Below the pieces are notes generated by a model, which did no database searches, was not told the DNA's origin, and saw only the letters and a program-made list of their open reading frames with translations. From an uncultured Muribaculaceae bacterium (GTDB lineage Bacteria; Bacteroidota; Bacteroidia; Bacteroidales; Muribaculaceae), in assembly GCA_934590135.1 (NCBI GenBank), contig CAKTOT010000104.1, forward strand, positions 1 to 7,296: 7,296 nt of DNA. Reading direction: 5' to 3'. The position numbers were made by a program, and so were the translations under genes. Positions 5,902-7,296 of the stretch are shown piece by piece (the first letter of the stretch is position 1; each line of letters begins with the position of its first letter).

Positions 5902-7161
5902 TCATTGTTCTTGTGCCGTTTCAAAACCTTGTATAATGCGGCGAGCGGCATCAGACACATCGGCGGCTCGACATATTGCCGAACTGACGGCTATGCCATC
6001 GGCTCCGGAGGCCAGCACTGCGGGAATATCTTCGCAGGTGATTCCGCCTATGACAAGTATGGGCACACGTATGCCCAAGTCGCGTATGTGTCGCACAAGT
6101 TCGCACGTGCCTTGAGCACCAAGGGGTTGAGCCAGGCGGCGCTTGGTTGTGGTGAAACGCCACGGGCCCAAACCGATGTAATCTATAGGCTTACCGACAA
6201 GGCGCTCGGCATCGGCGGCAGAATTGACGGTGGCGCCTATCAGCGGCACAGGTCCGAGTATGGCACGTGCTTCGGCCGGGTCCATATCTTCGCGCCCGAG
6301 GTGGACTCCGTCGATGGAGGTACGCAGCACCGCTTGCACATCGTCATCTACTATCAGAGCGGCATTATGGCTATGACAAAAGTCTCGCAACGATACCAAA
6401 GCTGCATCGCGGTCAGCCGCATCAGCGTCTTTCATACGCACCTGCACCCAGCGACATCCGCCCGAAACGGCCTGACGAGCCTGGGTCACGGTCGTCGCGA
6501 CATCCACGCCATCTGTAACCAGATGTACGGGTGATGGAAAACGTCCGGGTACGTTCCGGCTCACACCGCGAGCGGCGGCAACGATACGTCTGCAGCGTTC
6601 GAGTGCCTCGCCACCTTCCCAAACATACCCTAAGAAGGCGGCTCCGGCAAATCCGGCGGCAGCTACATCGGCAATATGCTCGGGCGCCATTCCGCCCAAA
6701 GCGATGACACTCCGAGCCGAAAGGCACAGCCGCACGCCGGGGTCGGAAGAATTGATCGAAGCGGAATATCCCTGCTTGGATATAGAGTCGTATACGGGCG
6801 ACAGCGTCACATAAGACAACGCCTCGGGTGCAGTAGCGACCTCGGCCGCCGTATGGCAACTCCCCGACAAGAGGGGACTCGGCGGAAGTGCCCCACCCTC
6901 GGCTAAAACCGATGCGGACAGGTGCACGCCTATACCGATATGGGCGGCAGCCACGGCATAATGTCCGTGAACGCTTATGCGATTCCACAGCGCGCGGGGA
7001 ATGTCGTCCACTATAGCCGAAACATCTGCATCATCGGCATTAGGATGGCGAAGGTGTATGCGAAGATTGTTGTCAAGCTCAAGTATGGACGTGAGAATGC
7101 GAGCCTCATCGACCATAATAGCCTCGGGGGTGATTACTATGAGCATCAGTGGCATACGCAT
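5902..7161 (-). CDS. thiE: TenI-like domain fused to thiamin-phosphate synthase ThiE
   Basis: This protein of 419 residues (from the start chosen here) is about twice the usual ThiE length and holds two related TIM barrels. The first (about 6-200) resembles the TenI-like proteins of Bacteroidales: LIVITP at the start, HLRHP (37-41), SCH (101-103), YVTLSPVYDSISKQGY (117-132) and ALGG (154-157). It lacks the ThiE catalytic lysine and acidic pair. The second (about 208-419) is canonical ThiE: QVRMKD (240-245), VDDDV (271-275), DGVHLGREDM (284-293), GPWRFTTTK (332-340), VIGGI (370-374) and GIAVSSAI (389-396). That domain should join HMP pyrophosphate and thiazole phosphate to thiamin phosphate. 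I infer thiazole handling, such as tautomerisation, for the first. The start at 7161 is chosen because conserved LIVITP begins six residues later. ATGs at 7155, 7146, 7188 and 7215 are alternatives, the last two overlapping thiS. No stop or frame break separates the domains. Confidence 0.92.
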   Translation of the reverse strand: MRMPLMLIVITPEAIMVDEARILTSILELDNNLRIHLRHPNADDADVSAIVDDIPRALWNRISVHGHYAVAAAHIGIGVHLSASVLAEGGALPPSPLLSGSCHTAAEVATAPEALSYVTLSPVYDSISKQGYSASINSSDPGVRLCLSARSVIALGGMAPEHIADVAAAGFAGAAFLGYVWEGGEALERCRRIVAAARGVSRNVPGRFPSPVHLVTDGVDVATTVTQARQAVSGGCRWVQVRMKDADAADRDAALVSLRDFCHSHNAALIVDDDVQAVLRTSIDGVHLGREDMDPAEARAILGPVPLIGATVNSAADAERLVGKPIDYIGLGPWRFTTTKRRLAQPLGAQGTCELVRHIRDLGIRVPILVIGGITCEDIPAVLASGADGIAVSSAICRAADVSDAARRIIQGFETAQEQ

Positions 7162-7177
7162 GCCAGCACCAGGTATA

Positions 7178-7296
7178 TCAGCCTCCATATGCGGCCTTGA
7201 TAAGTATAATGTCATCGCCTTCGTTAAGGACGTGCGTAGCCCAGGTCCCGCGCGGAATCACATTTCCGTTGACGGCAGCGGCCACACCCTCTATGG
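7178..7296 (-). CDS. thiS: Sulfur carrier protein ThiS, C-terminal part (partial)
   Basis: Only the last 38 residues are in the window; the start lies beyond the right edge. The visible part is typical ThiS: GVAAAVNGNVIPRGTWATHV, then LNEGDDIILIKAAYGG and the stop. The terminal Gly-Gly is the group that ThiF adenylates and that becomes the thiocarboxylate donating sulfur to ThiG. The ubiquitin-like family is about 65-70 residues long, so roughly half is missing. It is the most upstream thi gene seen and probably the first of the operon. The stop is 16 nt before the start chosen for the TenI-ThiE gene, or overlaps it by 11 nt if that gene begins at 7188. Such close packing implies cotranscription. 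Confidence 0.95.
   Translation of the reverse strand, partial: IEGVAAAVNGNVIPRGTWATHVLNEGDDIILIKAAYGG

Noticed and set aside
5092..6534. A 480-codon open frame on the plus strand across thiG and the TenI-ThiE gene
   Set aside because: It is antisense to two genes with full family motifs. Its translation is rich in His, Gly, Cys and Tyr with no recognisable domain, as expected for a shadow frame.

Overview
The window reads as a chromosomal stretch from an anaerobic Bacteroidota bacterium, most likely Bacteroidales and possibly Muribaculaceae-like. Three things support this. The thiamin gene order is thiS-thiE-thiG-thiC-thiH-thiF. The glycine-imine step uses the oxygen-sensitive radical-SAM ThiH and not the oxidase ThiO. 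The one promoter I can recognise has the Bacteroidota form TTTG-N20-TAAATTTG. The taxon call is an inference from these traits.

All recognisable genes lie on the minus strand, so transcription runs from right to left. From the right edge: the C-terminal end of thiS (7178-7296, cut by the window edge); a two-barrel protein joining a TenI-like domain to a canonical ThiE (5902-7161); thiG (5050-5829); thiC (3220-4920); thiH (1964-3136); and a ThiF/MoeB/HesA-type adenylyltransferase (1152-1877). A 329-base non-coding gap with hairpins and a promoter follows. The last gene is the N-terminal part of a secreted GHL10/DUF187-type glycoside hydrolase (1-822, cut by the left edge).

The thi genes form a single pathway. 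ThiF activates the ThiS C-terminal Gly-Gly, which becomes the sulfur-carrying thiocarboxylate. ThiH cleaves tyrosine to dehydroglycine. ThiG condenses these with deoxyxylulose 5-phosphate to the thiazole. ThiC makes the pyrimidine HMP-P from aminoimidazole ribotide. ThiE joins the two halves to thiamin phosphate. ThiD and the kinase ThiL are not in the window. No TPP riboswitch is visible; one would be expected upstream of thiS, beyond the right edge.

The most unusual points are: (1) the fusion of a TenI-like barrel to ThiE, with no tenI following thiF; (2) two related palindromic elements, 49 and 58 nt, that begin 6 and 4 nt after the thiC and thiH stop codons and fill those spacers; (3) a 129-nt thiC leader with three copies of GATACAAA and a small hairpin; (4) a ThiF without the usual zinc-binding cysteine pairs; and (5) a nested inverted repeat after the operon. 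I see no wholly new multi-gene system, tRNA, rRNA, CRISPR array or insertion sequence.
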